Part shown: positions 22,101-30,828 of the stretch, piece by piece
Position numbering within the stretch: position 1 is the stretch's first letter
Layout of the letters: each line of letters opens with the position of its first letter
NCBI GenBank assembly: GCA_002923315.1
Contig: BEHM01000015.1
Location: 1 to 64,000, forward strand
Origin: a bacterium HR10
GTDB lineage: Bacteria > Acidobacteriota > Blastocatellia > HR10
Direction of reading: 5' to 3'
Length of the DNA: 64,000 nt
Made by a program: the position numbers and the translations under genes
Notes under the pieces: model-generated
What the model saw: the letters and a program-made list of their open reading frames with translations, nothing else
What the model was told of the DNA's origin: nothing
The model's database searches: none

Positions 22101-23157
22101 CGTCCCGATATCCGTCGGCATCGAAGTGGCCAGCGGCGAGCGCCGATGTCGGCCCTCCGACGAACCATCGCCCGTGTGGAACGAACCCTTTCATCGTCCC
22201 ACGAAAGAGCCGTACCTCTCCCACGCTATCGCTGACGACCACGTCGGCGCGCCCATCTCCATCGAAATCCTCCAGGATGAGATCGGTCGGCATCGCCCCT
22301 AGCGGCAGAATCGTCGGCGGCGAGAATCCGCCCACAGCTCCGCGCGCCCAGACGAGTCCCAGGCTCGAAGCGAGGACAACATCGGCATGTCCGTCTCGAT
22401 CCAGATCGGCCACGCGCAGCATCACAGGTTCCGCACGACCCTCCTCCCCCTCCACTCGGAGAACATCCACGCGCTCGAAGCGTCCGTCACCACGTCCGGC
22501 CAGAAGCACCATGCGCATTGGCGAAGCGAGCGCGAGGATCAGATCGTCACGCCCATCGCCGGTGACATCTCCGACAGCGATCGCCCACACTGATTCCCCC
22601 ACCGCGATCTCCTTCCGATCGGCGATCCCACCACGTCCATCTCCAATCAGAAGGACGAGGCGCGAGGGATCAGCAAGTGCGATCACGACATCGGAATGCC
22701 CGTCCCCTGTGACGTCCTCAACGGCGAGCCCGATGGGCTCACCCGATCCGAGATCAACCGCCCGTCCCGGACAAAACCGCCCCCCCGCCAACTGCAATCG
22801 CACCGTCAGAACGGCCCGCCTCTCCCCTCGCCCGAGGAGGAAGAGATCAGTCACACCATCTCCGTTGAAATCCCCGAGCGCCGCTCCCCGCGGCCAAGCC
22901 CGATGCTCTTCTCCGACGCTCGCACTCAGGAGCGAAACGTCTCCCGAACACCCATCCCCCTGTGCGAGAAGTTCCCCCTCTTCCACGAGGCGAAAATTCA
23001 CCCGAGGCCGAGCGCGGGGATCAAGTCGAAGGAAGGATGCACGCCATACTTCCGAAGACAATGCGCGGTGTGATCCCACCGTGCTCTCCCGCGAGATGAA
23101 CGAAAGCACCACGCTGACAACGATCACCCCCATGCCGACGAGTCCCAAGCGCCGCAT
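19144..23157 (-). CDS. Large secreted protein: FG-GAP repeats, CSLREA-type domain, parallel beta-helix, three Ig-like repeats
   Basis: The 1337-residue protein has an N-terminal hydrophobic segment (LGLVGMGVIVVSVVLSFI). Next come about six FG-GAP/VCBS units with Ca-binding D-x-[DN]-x-D loops (GDFNGDGVTD, VTGDGHSD, VTGDGRDD, LDRDGHAD, FDGDGRAD, FDADGYRD). The switch VSLREAILAAN then opens a right-handed beta-helix of about six units, each with NxISGN, GNYIGTT, ALPNGG and NVIGG-like steps. Three units of about 105 residues follow, starting near SPNGGE and containing IAWE[AS]SDDVG and RSF[AS]W. These parts usually make extracellular binding or adhesion proteins. No sortase or PEP-CTERM anchor is visible at the C-terminus. 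The ATG at 23157 follows GAGGAGGAG. Confidence 0.85.
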   Translation of the reverse strand: MRRLGLVGMGVIVVSVVLSFISRESTVGSHRALSSEVWRASFLRLDPRARPRVNFRLVEEGELLAQGDGCSGDVSLLSASVGEEHRAWPRGAALGDFNGDGVTDLFLLGRGERRAVLTVRLQLAGGRFCPGRAVDLGSGEPIGLAVEDVTGDGHSDVVIALADPSRLVLLIGDGRGGIADRKEIAVGESVWAIAVGDVTGDGRDDLILALASPMRMVLLAGRGDGRFERVDVLRVEGEEGRAEPVMLRVADLDRDGHADVVLASSLGLVWARGAVGGFSPPTILPLGAMPTDLILEDFDGDGRADVVVSDSVGEVRLFRGTMKGFVPHGRWFVGGPTSALAAGHFDADGYRDVAVALADRGRIVLLMGESGGGFGEAFDLDVRDPVAALMSARMNRDALDDLLIGERRPGGWLLAVTDAPRIVVTTTADTILEDGRVSLREAILAANGVPPNRDVAGQRGGPDVIAFNIPESERRDGVFTIEVDGTLGPLPRLVDGGTTIDGTTQPGWSGRPIIVLSGRRAGLADGLVITSSLNVIAGLVINGFEGSGVKIIVDPPESGTATGNIVRGCYIGTDPTGQRSVGNGLYGVLITRNRTQANLIGGTAPADRNVISGNRSNGIELDFPTFGNLILGNYIGTTADGLGALPNGGAGVFISGARDNVIGGREPGAGNVISGNSGSGVQIVGVFGNQVQGNWIGTDRTGMRALPNGGDGVTLVGGAHGNLIGGTAEAARNVISGNAQHGVRLADAFSNQVAGNIIGLDGTGMRAVPNGAGGILVTAGARDNLIGGLEASSGNIIAGNAGDGITLARGASNNQVVGNVIGTADREGTHRLPNGGNGIAILGARNTTIGGTTPTAANTIAYNARAGIMILDGEETPSRGNRIGCNAFFGNEGLSIDLGGDGVTPNDVGDADDGPNALMNFPVVREVREVSGGVLLRGRIDTVNPAAARVDVYVADPDPTGFGEGRRCVAQGIVPSSDGTFEVFLPGLSVQDPVTLVATDEAGNTSEFSRVTPPVDTTPPSVRVISPNGGEFVLAGTVLLIAWESSDDVGILLHEVALSLDSGRTCSILLGRVSGEKRSFAWEVPEGVLSSTARICVTARDFSDNAATDTSDGDFQIGRSDREEPVVRVLRPNGGEVARAGEPFEIAWEASDNVGLSSCDLFVSTDGGASFAPLAMRIPADVRSFSWSIPEGLSTTRGRVLVRCRDLAGNIGEDRSDADFAIDGAPPTIGSVVVFDVNGPGRFFVARRPLTIAWEASDDVGIVRHRIEFSRDDGLTFEPLRDAQGNIVGDNIPGDVRQFTWVVPGTVFTRTGRFRVTAIDRAGRTSSALSERISIVN

Positions 23158-23740
23158 AGCTCCTCCTCTCCACAGCCTCCACGGAATCCTCAGGACCACG
23201 TGGGATACCGATTCGATGAGATCGCCTCACCGATGTCTCCCCTCGTGCTGCGTTCCGAATCACGCCGCTCGCTCCTTCTCGCCCATCGCGTGAAGAGAGC
23301 CCTTCGCGCGACGAGGCTATGGTATAGCTGAGTCCCATCTCTGTCAACGGCAACTGTTCGCGTGTCTCAGAGGCATCCGAGCGAGGCTCCAAGGACGGGG
23401 ATGCGATCCTCACGCCCGGAGACATTCAAGACCCCCTCCAGTCTGGGACAGGCCATAGTGAACCCTGGAAGAGCGAGATCCCACCATCACTCAATTTCCC
23501 GAAGCTCGCGGGAGCAGGCGGCCTGCATGGAGGCGAACGACGGCGGCATCAACAGACGACGCGTGGAATCACGCGGACGGATCATCTCCTCCGAGGCTCG
23601 GGGGAACGAATCGGCTTATCCTGTCCCGGGGCTCACCTTCGGCCCACCCTCGATGAGATCCGATCGCTCGCTCACGTGGGCTCGATGTGAAACACGGGAA
23701 TGCCAAAAGCGCTCGCCGATGACTCACCCAGAACAACCGT
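23158..23740. other. 583-base region without a gene
   Basis: It holds the promoter and about 150-base leader of the large secreted protein gene (promoter 23319-23347). Between 23348 and 23740 I see open frames on the plus strand, but none has coding character or homology that I recognise, and no RNA gene. It may contain remnants too decayed to read. Confidence 0.5.
23319..23347 (-). promoter_or_regulatory. Promoter of the large FG-GAP/beta-helix gene
   Basis: TTGACA (23342-23347), 17 bases, TACCAT (23319-23324); TATACC at 23321-23326 is an alternative -10 box with 15-base spacing. Confidence 0.5.
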
Positions 23741-24265
23741 TCACGGACGAAGACAACATTGTCCGCGAGTCCCACAGCCTAAACACTGTCCCGGATTTGG
23801 GCAACACACCAACTTCCCATATTCACAGCAACTCTGAAGGCTCGCTTCGTTCAATGGGACGATGCGCACGTCTATCTCGGGAAGAGCGAAACGCTCGAAG
23901 CCAGAGACGCGAAGCGTGTCCCCCACTCGTCCGGAGACCGTCACCGTCGGCTCCGAATGAAACTGCCAGAGCTGCTCGCAGGTCAATGCTTCTTCGATCC
24001 GAGTGAAGAGCGGAGAAAGGCGAACCGTCACGGTATCCCCCTTGACCTCGGGAACGACCTTGAGCGCCGAGAGGTTCTCGCGGCCCGATACGCGGACAAC
24101 TCCGAATATCCTCCCCGACGCTGGCATGAGTAGCGCCTCTCGCCCGGAGAGGAGAATGTGAACACCGACCCCCTCTTCTCCCTCTTCCGTCTCCGGAGCA
24201 GGGTGCGAGGGTGCAGGAGGAACCAGAAGAAGGGCCACAAATCCGAAAATCCACAGGGTCCTCAT
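23741..24265 (-). CDS. Exported protein with Cys-rich C-terminus, unknown function
   Basis: A 174-residue protein that I do not recognise. It has a signal peptide (TLWIFGFVALLLVPPAPSHP), a middle domain with strand-like segments (GVGVHILLSG, GRIFGVVRVSG, KGDTVTVRLSP, VSGRVGDTLRVSGF) and a C-terminal knot of about ten cysteines (SCCEYGKLVCC, CLGCG, GQCC). Disulfide bonding outside the cytoplasm is likely. The ATG at 24265 follows a perfect AAGGAGGTGA, and the promoter at 24290-24318 is strong, so expression may be high. It shares the exported, Cys-rich character of the 13659-14201 product but no clear sequence similarity. Confidence 0.65.
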   Translation of the reverse strand: MRTLWIFGFVALLLVPPAPSHPAPETEEGEEGVGVHILLSGREALLMPASGRIFGVVRVSGRENLSALKVVPEVKGDTVTVRLSPLFTRIEEALTCEQLWQFHSEPTVTVSGRVGDTLRVSGFERFALPEIDVRIVPLNEASLQSCCEYGKLVCCPNPGQCLGCGTRGQCCLRP

Positions 24266-24289
24266 AGCTCTCACCTCCTTTCGGGAGGC

Positions 24290-24318
24290 CTTTTAGCACC
24301 CTCCTCACGGCGTGTCAA
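24290..24318 (-). promoter_or_regulatory. Strong promoter of the Cys-rich exported protein gene
   Basis: TTGACA (24313-24318), exactly 17 bases, TAAAAG (24290-24295). The predicted start near 24283 leaves an 18-base leader that is mostly the ribosome-binding site. Confidence 0.72.
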
Positions 24319-24503
24319 GGCCAAGGCACCGCCGCCGGAGGGGGGGCCCAAATCCCTCGGCTTCGAGTTTCGGAGACTTGGGCACAGAGCTGGCCGATGT
24401 CACCGTAAACGGCCATCTTCCAGGAACGACCCCTTCTCACCGCCATGAGGTGGCGAATTCCTGCGATCTCACCGCGTGGCTTCCCGTCATGCGATCGAGT
24501 TGG

Positions 24504-24509
24504 TAAAAT
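24504..24509 (+). promoter_or_regulatory. Possible -10 box of tpx
   Basis: TAAAAT lies 35 bases before the tpx ATG; the region 17 bases upstream (TTCCCG) is a poor -35 match. Confidence 0.35.
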
Positions 24510-24544
24510 TGCCCTTTTCGACAACCGATCAAGGAGGATGAGCT

Positions 24545-25066
<522 letters not shown>

Positions 25067-25136
25067 CGCGCGCGGGCTCGAAGCCCGATGCGGCGAGCCG
25101 ATCGCCTCTCGGGCTTCGCCCTCTCCCTTCGGCGAC

Positions 25137-26561
25137 ATGCGCGAGCGGGCTGCGGCTTCGGAAGAAACGCTTCTCTTCCCCACCGAACCCTCGATCTCCG
25201 TCGGCCTTCTGACCGACGTCGAACACGCGCGCTTCACACTGGAGGGGGAATTCCGAACGCCCGAAGGGAAGGCCTTCCCGCCGGGCGAATATCGAGTGAC
25301 CCCACGTCCCCATCTCGCTGCCCTTGAGATCCGCGATGCCCAGCAGCGCCTTGTGGAGATCGCACCGACGCTCACGCTCACCCCGGTGAACCCGGCGACG
25401 GCTGCATTCACGCTCTTCGATGTCCCCGTGGGAAAAGGGTTCCACTGGGAACGAACGAAAGCGCATCGGTATGCGGGGACGTTGGCGATTCGTCTCTCCC
25501 CCTCCGCGTCGGACACTGCGCCGCGACTTGTGGTCATCAACGAGCTACCTGTCGAGACCTATCTCGCCAGCGTCATCGCCTCGGAGATGAGCGCCCATGC
25601 CCCGTGGGAATTCCTCAAAGCGCATGCCATCATCTCGCGGAGCTGGCTCTTGGCGAATTTGGCGCGCCGCGCCAACGACGTGGAGTCGGCGTCCTCATCC
25701 GAGCAACGGGAGACGGCGACCGGCGAGATGGAGATCCTCCGGTGGACGGATCGGACGACGCATCGCGAGTTCGACGTGTGCGCCGACGATCATTGCCAAC
25801 GCTATTACGGCCTGGCGCCCATCACGACCAGCGATGTGGCGAGAGCCGTCGCGGAGACGCGCGGACAGGTCCTGTTCTTCAATGGGCAGATCGGTGATGC
25901 GCGCTTCTCGAAATGCTGCGGCGGAGCGACGGAAGAGTACCGGAGCGTCTGGGAGGATCGTGACGTGCCCTACCTGCGGGGTGGGCGGTTCGATGGAACG
26001 GAATGGCCTCCGAACTTCCCCCGTCCTCTCACGGTCGAAGCGCACGCCATCGCTTGGATCACGGGCACTCCTCCTGCGTACTGCCATACGACCGATGCGC
26101 GCGTGTTAGAGGCTGCGCTCCCCGAGGTGGACCGACCGACGCGCGACTTCTTCCGATGGGAGCGCACCATCAGCCAGGAGGAGCTTCAAGCGCTCCTTCA
26201 GGCGCAGCTTGGTCTGGACCTCGGTGCCATCCGACGACTGGAGCCGCTGCAACGAGGCCCTTCAGGACGCCTCGTGCGGCTCCGCATCGTTGGGGAGCGC
26301 AAGCGTGTGATCATCGGCAAGGAGCTTGTGATTCGGCGCGCGCTCTCCGGGACGCACCTCTACAGCTCGGCCTTCATCATCTTCCCCGAGGACGTACGCG
26401 CCGGTGTGCCCCGACGCTTTCGCCTCCGTGGGGCGGGGTGGGGACACGGCGTCGGCCTATGCCAGATCGGCGCCGCCGTCATGGCCCAGCAGGGACGCAC
26501 CTGCCCGCAGATCCTCGCCCACTACTACGCCCCCGCCCAGATCGCGCGCGTGTATGAGTGA
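25137..26561 (+). CDS. SpoIID/LytB domain protein
   Basis: SpoIID-type proteins cleave denuded glycan strands of peptidoglycan or support cell-wall remodelling; they are found in many non-sporulating bacteria. The 474-residue protein shows PSISVGLLTDVEHARFTLEG, the domain core LPVETYLASVIASEMSAHAP and LKAHAIISRSWLLAN, a Cys pair around KCCGGATEEY, and GAGWGHGVGLCQIGA near the C-terminus, which holds catalytic-region residues of the family. No clear signal peptide follows the chosen ATG at 25137, and there is no good ribosome-binding site, so the true start is uncertain; the frame stays open upstream into tpx. It converges on ldcA with a 12-base gap. Confidence 0.82.
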   Translation: MRERAAASEETLLFPTEPSISVGLLTDVEHARFTLEGEFRTPEGKAFPPGEYRVTPRPHLAALEIRDAQQRLVEIAPTLTLTPVNPATAAFTLFDVPVGKGFHWERTKAHRYAGTLAIRLSPSASDTAPRLVVINELPVETYLASVIASEMSAHAPWEFLKAHAIISRSWLLANLARRANDVESASSSEQRETATGEMEILRWTDRTTHREFDVCADDHCQRYYGLAPITTSDVARAVAETRGQVLFFNGQIGDARFSKCCGGATEEYRSVWEDRDVPYLRGGRFDGTEWPPNFPRPLTVEAHAIAWITGTPPAYCHTTDARVLEAALPEVDRPTRDFFRWERTISQEELQALLQAQLGLDLGAIRRLEPLQRGPSGRLVRLRIVGERKRVIIGKELVIRRALSGTHLYSSAFIIFPEDVRAGVPRRFRLRGAGWGHGVGLCQIGAAVMAQQGRTCPQILAHYYAPAQIARVYE

Positions 26562-26573
26562 TCCACCCCACGC

Positions 26574-27518
26574 TCAATCCGGACCTCCCATCGGGAACTC
26601 GCTCGTGGCCGCTTCCTCGATGATGAGCTTCGCGCGATCGCCATCCAGCGTCGCGCGAACGCCAAACGGGAGGACCTGATTCCGATCATCGCTATGGCCG
26701 GAGCGCACGCCGAAGAGGATCGGGACGCCCAGATCGGCGAGGCGATCCCGGAGGACATCCGCGAGGGTATAGTCCTGATCGGGATGCTGCACGCATTCGG
26801 TCATCTCGCCGAAGATGAGGCCTCGCACGGCGCGAAGTTTCCCGGAATCTCGGAGTTGTGTGAGCATGCGATCCACCTGATAGGGCTTCGCGGCGTAGTC
26901 CTCCAGGAAGAGGATCGCATCGGTCGCGTCGAACTCATAAGGCGTGCCCAGCGTGCTCACGAGCAGCGACAAGCACCCTCCGGTCAATCGGCCCCTCGCC
27001 ACGCCGGGGGAGAGCACGGTGGCACCGGACGTATCAATCTCCCCGATGGGCTCGGCGCGCATGAGTGTGCGCCGGAGCAGCTCCTCATCGTAGTGCCCCG
27101 GTCCATCGGCGAACTCGCGCGCCACCATCGGACCATGAAAGACGACCCATCGGAACCGCTGCTGGAAATAGACGAGCAGGGTCGTGACGTCGCTGTAGCC
27201 CATGAAGATCTTCGGATGCGCCCGCAGCCTCTCCTCATCCAGATAGGGGAGGAGGCGGACCGATCCATATCCCCCTCGCGCGGCGAAGATGGCCTTCACC
27301 TCGGGATCGCTGAACATCGCCATCAGCTCCTCGGCGCGCCGCTTGTCAGAGCCAGCCAGGTACATCTCGCGAGCGAAGATCGAGGGAGAATACGTCACGC
27401 GAAACCCCAGACGTTCCAATTCCCGCGCGCCGGCGACGAGCCGCTCCGGTCGGACGTCGCTCGCCGGGGCGACGATGCCGATCAGATCTCCCGGGCGCAA
27501 GACCGGCGGTTTGATCAT
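26574..27518 (-). CDS. ldcA: LD-carboxypeptidase (S66 family)
   Basis: Removes the terminal D-Ala from murein tetrapeptides during cell-wall recycling. The 314-residue protein has all parts of the S66 Ser-Glu-His set: the nucleophile Ser in MGYSDVTTLL, Glu in ILFLEDYAAKPYQVDRM, and His in GVRSGHSDDR. It begins LRPGDLIGIVAPASDV as the family does. The ATG at 27518 overlaps the folC stop (ATGA), so it is coupled to folC and accD upstream. Confidence 0.92.
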   Translation of the reverse strand: MIKPPVLRPGDLIGIVAPASDVRPERLVAGARELERLGFRVTYSPSIFAREMYLAGSDKRRAEELMAMFSDPEVKAIFAARGGYGSVRLLPYLDEERLRAHPKIFMGYSDVTTLLVYFQQRFRWVVFHGPMVAREFADGPGHYDEELLRRTLMRAEPIGEIDTSGATVLSPGVARGRLTGGCLSLLVSTLGTPYEFDATDAILFLEDYAAKPYQVDRMLTQLRDSGKLRAVRGLIFGEMTECVQHPDQDYTLADVLRDRLADLGVPILFGVRSGHSDDRNQVLPFGVRATLDGDRAKLIIEEAATSEFPMGGPD

Positions 27519-28864
27519 CCCCCTTCGGGTGGAGAAAGGCTCACCTCGCGTCCGGACTGCGCGAGCCAGCGCTTGACCTCACCGACCAGATAGAGCGAGC
27601 CGGTCACGCAGATCATCCCCGATGACGGCGTCCGCTCCCACGCGCGGTCGAGAGCTGCCCCTACGGGCTCGATCGCCTCAGTCGGGCGACGGAGCTGCTG
27701 ACGCAGCGTGGCCGTCTGCTGCAGGAGTTGCTCCAGCGACGCCGCGCGCTCGTCCGGCACGCGCGTCAGGATGACGGCATCCGCCAAGGAGAATAACTCC
27801 TCGGCCATCTCGGCGATCCGCTTGTCGCGCATCGTCCCGAAGACGAGCGTGAGCGGTCGGCGCCCGAACTCTTCCAGATACGCGCGCACGACGCGCGCGC
27901 CCGCCGTATTATGCGCCCCATCGAGCACGAGCAGGGGACTCGAAGGGCCGACAACCTCCAGCCGTCCCGGCCACGCGACCTGTTCGACCCCCTGACGCAA
28001 GGCCGAGGCGGGGATCGCATAGCCCATCTCGCGCAAGACCTCGGCGGCGCGCAGAGCGACGAGCGCGTTCTCGATCTGATGGCGCCCGCGCAGGCCGAGG
28101 CGCACGCTCAACGACTCCCTAGAAGCCGTGCGATAGACGATCGAGAACCGTCCATCCGGCTCGCATCCCGCGATCTCCACCTCCTCATCGGCCCACATCG
28201 GCCGGACCCCACATTCCCGACAACGCGCGAGCAAGACCTCGCGCGCTTCCGGATGCTGCCGCGCCAGGACGGCGCGCGCTCCCGGCTTGATGATCATCGC
28301 CTTCTCGCGCGCGATGGACGCGATCGTCGAACCCAGATACTGCTCGTGGTCAATGTCAATACTGGTGACGAGCGACAGAAACGGAGGGACGACGTTCGTC
28401 GCGTCCAAGCGGCCGCCGAGCCCCACCTCCAGGACAGCGAGTTCCACCTTCCGCTCGCGGAAGTATTCGAAGCCAATGGCCGTGAGGAACTCGAAATAGG
28501 TCGGACGTGCTTCGATCCCTCCTCGACGAAGCAACGCCTCGGCGACGTCGCGCACGCGCGTGGCCAGAGCGGCCAGCTCCTCCGGAGCGATCTCCCGCCC
28601 ACCGATCTGAATCCGCTCCTCGACACGCACCAGATGAGGCGAGGTGTAGAGCCCCGCGCGCACCCCCGCCTGCCGCAAGATGGCCTCCACCATCGCCGCC
28701 GTCGAGCCCTTCCCGTTGGTTCCTGCGATGATGATCGAGGGATACGCTGTGTGCGGATCTCCGAGTTCAGCCAGGAGGCGGCGAATCTTCTCCAATCCGA
28801 ATCGAGCCCGCAGCAGCTCGTGCCCGAGCCGATCCAGATAGGCGAGCGTCTCCTGGTACGTCAC
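27515..28864 (-). CDS. folC: Bifunctional folylpolyglutamate synthase / dihydrofolate synthase
   Basis: Adds L-glutamate to dihydropteroate and folates using ATP. The 449-residue protein has the P-loop [14 protein letters not shown] near residue 45, [26 protein letters not shown], the carbamylated-Lys region [18 protein letters not shown] and [10 protein letters not shown]. The start is GTG 28864, which overlaps the accD stop (GTGA); the frame stays open upstream but runs antisense-like through accD. Gene order accD-folC is common in bacteria. Confidence 0.95.
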   Translation of the reverse strand: MTYQETLAYLDRLGHELLRARFGLEKIRRLLAELGDPHTAYPSIIIAGTNGKGSTAAMVEAILRQAGVRAGLYTSPHLVRVEERIQIGGREIAPEELAALATRVRDVAEALLRRGGIEARPTYFEFLTAIGFEYFRERKVELAVLEVGLGGRLDATNVVPPFLSLVTSIDIDHEQYLGSTIASIAREKAMIIKPGARAVLARQHPEAREVLLARCRECGVRPMWADEEVEIAGCEPDGRFSIVYRTASRESLSVRLGLRGRHQIENALVALRAAEVLREMGYAIPASALRQGVEQVAWPGRLEVVGPSSPLLVLDGAHNTAGARVVRAYLEEFGRRPLTLVFGTMRDKRIAEMAEELFSLADAVILTRVPDERAASLEQLLQQTATLRQQLRRPTEAIEPVGAALDRAWERTPSSGMICVTGSLYLVGEVKRWLAQSGREVSLSPPEGG

Positions 28865-29757
28865 CGCGGCTCCTCTGGCCCAGCCATCGCCGAGGCGCGC
28901 CGCCGCGCATCCGGCATCATGAAGGCGAGCGCCCTGATGAGGAAATCCCGCAAGTGGCGCCGATCCACGACGGCATCGAGCATCCCATGTTCGAGCAGGA
29001 ACTCCGACCGTTGAAACCCCTCGGGCAACTTCTGCCGAATCGTCTGCTCGATCACACGCGGACCGGCGAACCCGATGAGCGCTCCCGGCTCGGCGATATT
29101 CAAATCCCCCAGCATGGCGAAGCTGGCCGTCACGCCCCCCGTCGTCGGATCGGTCATCACCGAGATATAGGGCACGCCGGCTTCGTCCAACCGCGCCAGC
29201 GCCGCCGAGATCTTTGCCATCTGCATGAGACTCAAAACCCCTTCCATCATGCGCGCGCCCCCGGAACAAGAGACGATGATGAGCGCTGCGCGTTTCTCCA
29301 AGGCCCGCTCGATCGCTCGCGTGACTTTCTCCCCGACGACCGAGCCCATGCTCCCTCCGATGAAGCCATATTCCATCGCTTGGATGATCGCTGGATATCC
29401 GCCGATCGTCCCTTCTCCGGTGAGAATGGCCTCCAAGACGCCCGTCGCCTTTTGCGCGGCCGCCAGACGATCCGTGTAGCTCCGCGTGTCATAAAAGCCC
29501 AGCGGGTCGGTCGAAGCCAAATGCGCGTCAACCTCGGTGTAGACCCCATCGTCGAAGAGCAACGCCAGGCGCTGGCGCGCCGAGATCCGGAAGTGATACC
29601 CGCATCGGGGGCAAACCATCAGGTTCTCCTCCACATCCCGGCGATAGAGGACCTCGCGGCATCCCTCGCATTTGAGGAAGACGCCCTCGGTCTTCACCGC
29701 TCCCGTGCGCTCGACCGGCGGTTCCAACCCCCTCCGTTTTCGTCGGAACAGCGGCAT
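28861..29757 (-). CDS. accD: Acetyl-CoA carboxylase carboxyltransferase, beta subunit
   Basis: With AccA transfers CO2 from carboxybiotin to acetyl-CoA, the first step in fatty-acid synthesis. The 298-residue protein has the N-terminal zinc ribbon CEGC...CPRCGYH (about 31-57), then the carboxyltransferase core with [48 protein letters not shown] and [12 protein letters not shown]. The ATG at 29757 lies ten bases after the -10 box and lacks a Shine-Dalgarno, so the mRNA is probably leaderless. TTG 29766 would lie upstream of the predicted transcript start. Confidence 0.96.
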   Translation of the reverse strand: MPLFRRKRRGLEPPVERTGAVKTEGVFLKCEGCREVLYRRDVEENLMVCPRCGYHFRISARQRLALLFDDGVYTEVDAHLASTDPLGFYDTRSYTDRLAAAQKATGVLEAILTGEGTIGGYPAIIQAMEYGFIGGSMGSVVGEKVTRAIERALEKRAALIIVSCSGGARMMEGVLSLMQMAKISAALARLDEAGVPYISVMTDPTTGGVTASFAMLGDLNIAEPGALIGFAGPRVIEQTIRQKLPEGFQRSEFLLEHGMLDAVVDRRHLRDFLIRALAFMMPDARRRASAMAGPEEPR

Positions 29758-29767
29758 GGTACGCAAG

Positions 29768-29797
29768 ATTCTAGGTCGTCCTCTTGTGAGACGTCAA
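29768..29797 (-). promoter_or_regulatory. Promoter of accD-folC-ldcA, apparently leaderless
   Basis: TTGACG (29792-29797), 18 bases, TAGAAT (29768-29773). The predicted start near 29761 is only about four bases before the accD ATG. Confidence 0.68.
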
Positions 29798-29941
29798 ACC
29801 ACAACTGCATGGCTGACGCGATCCGAGTCGCCCACACGGACGGTGAGGTATCTCAAGAGTGGGACGAGATGTTCACCACTGTCGCGCGCATGGCATCCCG
29901 GCGAGCGTAAGCAATGGGGCCACTTCGAATGAACGTGAAGC

Positions 29942-30556
29942 TCAGGGACGGCGTTGAGCAAGAGCAGCCATCAGCTCAGTGTGGCGCCGATCCATCTCGC
30001 GGAGATAGGTGAGCAGCTCCTCGTGCCGCCGCTCGCCGTCTTCATGAATGGTGCGCATCGTCTCGTGAATCGCCCGTATCGTCTCTTGAGTCGCCCACAT
30101 CATCTCCTGAAGCGCCCGCGTGGTCTCTTGATTCCCCCGCATCATCTCCTGGATCGCTCGCGTTGTCTCCTGATTCGCTTGCATCGTCCCCTGAAGCGCG
30201 CGGATCGCCTCCTGATTCCCTCGCATCATCTCCTGGATCGCCCGCGTCGTCTCCTGACTCGCTTGCATCGTCCCCTGAAGCGCGCGGATCGTCTCCTGGG
30301 TCCCCCGCATCATCTCCTGGATCGCTCGCGTCGTCTCCTGATTCGCTTGCATCGTCACCTGAAGCGCGCGGATCGTCTCCTGGGTCCCTCGCATCATCTC
30401 CTGGATCGCTCGCGTTGTCTCGTGCGCGGCCTGAACGTCCTGGCGAATGGACTCAATGAGCGCCCGCGTGGCCCGCCCATTGTAAAACACCCCGTACAGC
30501 GTCAGTGCCAGCCCTAAAGCCGACGCCATCACCCCGGCCAGTCCGACAAGCTCCAT
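29942..30556 (-). CDS. Membrane-anchored repetitive coiled-coil protein
   Basis: A 204-residue protein of unknown function. Residues 1-25 form one membrane helix (VGLAGVMASALGLALTLYGVF). Residues 44-169 are nine 14-residue units alternating between two types, QETTRAIQEMMRG and QETIRALQGTMQA, which gives two heptads per unit with I/L/M at the a/d positions, so a long rod-like coiled coil is expected. The C-terminus is charged (EDGERRHEELLTYLREMDRRHTEL). The ATG at 30556 follows GGGGGG. DNA repeats of 42 bp encode the units, so length may vary between strains. Confidence 0.75.
   Translation of the reverse strand: MELVGLAGVMASALGLALTLYGVFYNGRATRALIESIRQDVQAAHETTRAIQEMMRGTQETIRALQVTMQANQETTRAIQEMMRGTQETIRALQGTMQASQETTRAIQEMMRGNQEAIRALQGTMQANQETTRAIQEMMRGNQETTRALQEMMWATQETIRAIHETMRTIHEDGERRHEELLTYLREMDRRHTELMAALAQRRP
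30050..30427 (-). repeat. Nine tandem 42-bp units (84-bp higher-order pairs) within the coiled-coil gene
   Basis: The units encode 14 residues each. A-type and B-type units alternate, so the DNA repeats most exactly with an 84-base period. Neighbouring copies differ by few bases, suggesting recent duplication or homogenisation. Confidence 0.9.
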
Positions 30557-30576
30557 CGTGTCCCCCCTCTGCCGCC

Positions 30577-30606
30577 ATGCTAGAAGGGAATCGGCCTCGT
30601 CGTCAA
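30577..30606 (-). promoter_or_regulatory. Promoter of the coiled-coil gene
   Basis: TTGACG (30601-30606), 18 bases, TAGCAT (30577-30582); short leader of about 14 bases holding the G-rich ribosome-binding site. Confidence 0.6.
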
Positions 30607-30828
30607 GCGGCGTGTCTGTCGTCACAAGGCCGCTGGGAGCCGGAGAAGGCTCGCGGATTCACCCGCCTTTGGGGAAACCGCTTCCGTAGAAGCGTCGGGA
30701 TCGCTGGGTGCGAGAGGGGGAGTTGGGCACCGACTAAAGGGACCACTTGTGGCGTCTCCGATGATCTGCTCGCTGGTGGTCGAGATCTCACCTCGATATT
30801 CCGGAAGCCCCCCGTCGCACGCGGAGAA

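Noticed and set aside
23362-24006. Plus-strand 214-codon open frame
   Set aside because: It overlaps the C-terminus and promoter side of a well-supported minus-strand gene, has no ribosome-binding site, and its composition is Arg/Ser/Pro-rich as expected for a shadow.
30050-30427. Regular repeats resembling a CRISPR array
   Set aside because: The period is 42/84 bases with no unique spacers, and the repeats encode an in-frame coiled coil.
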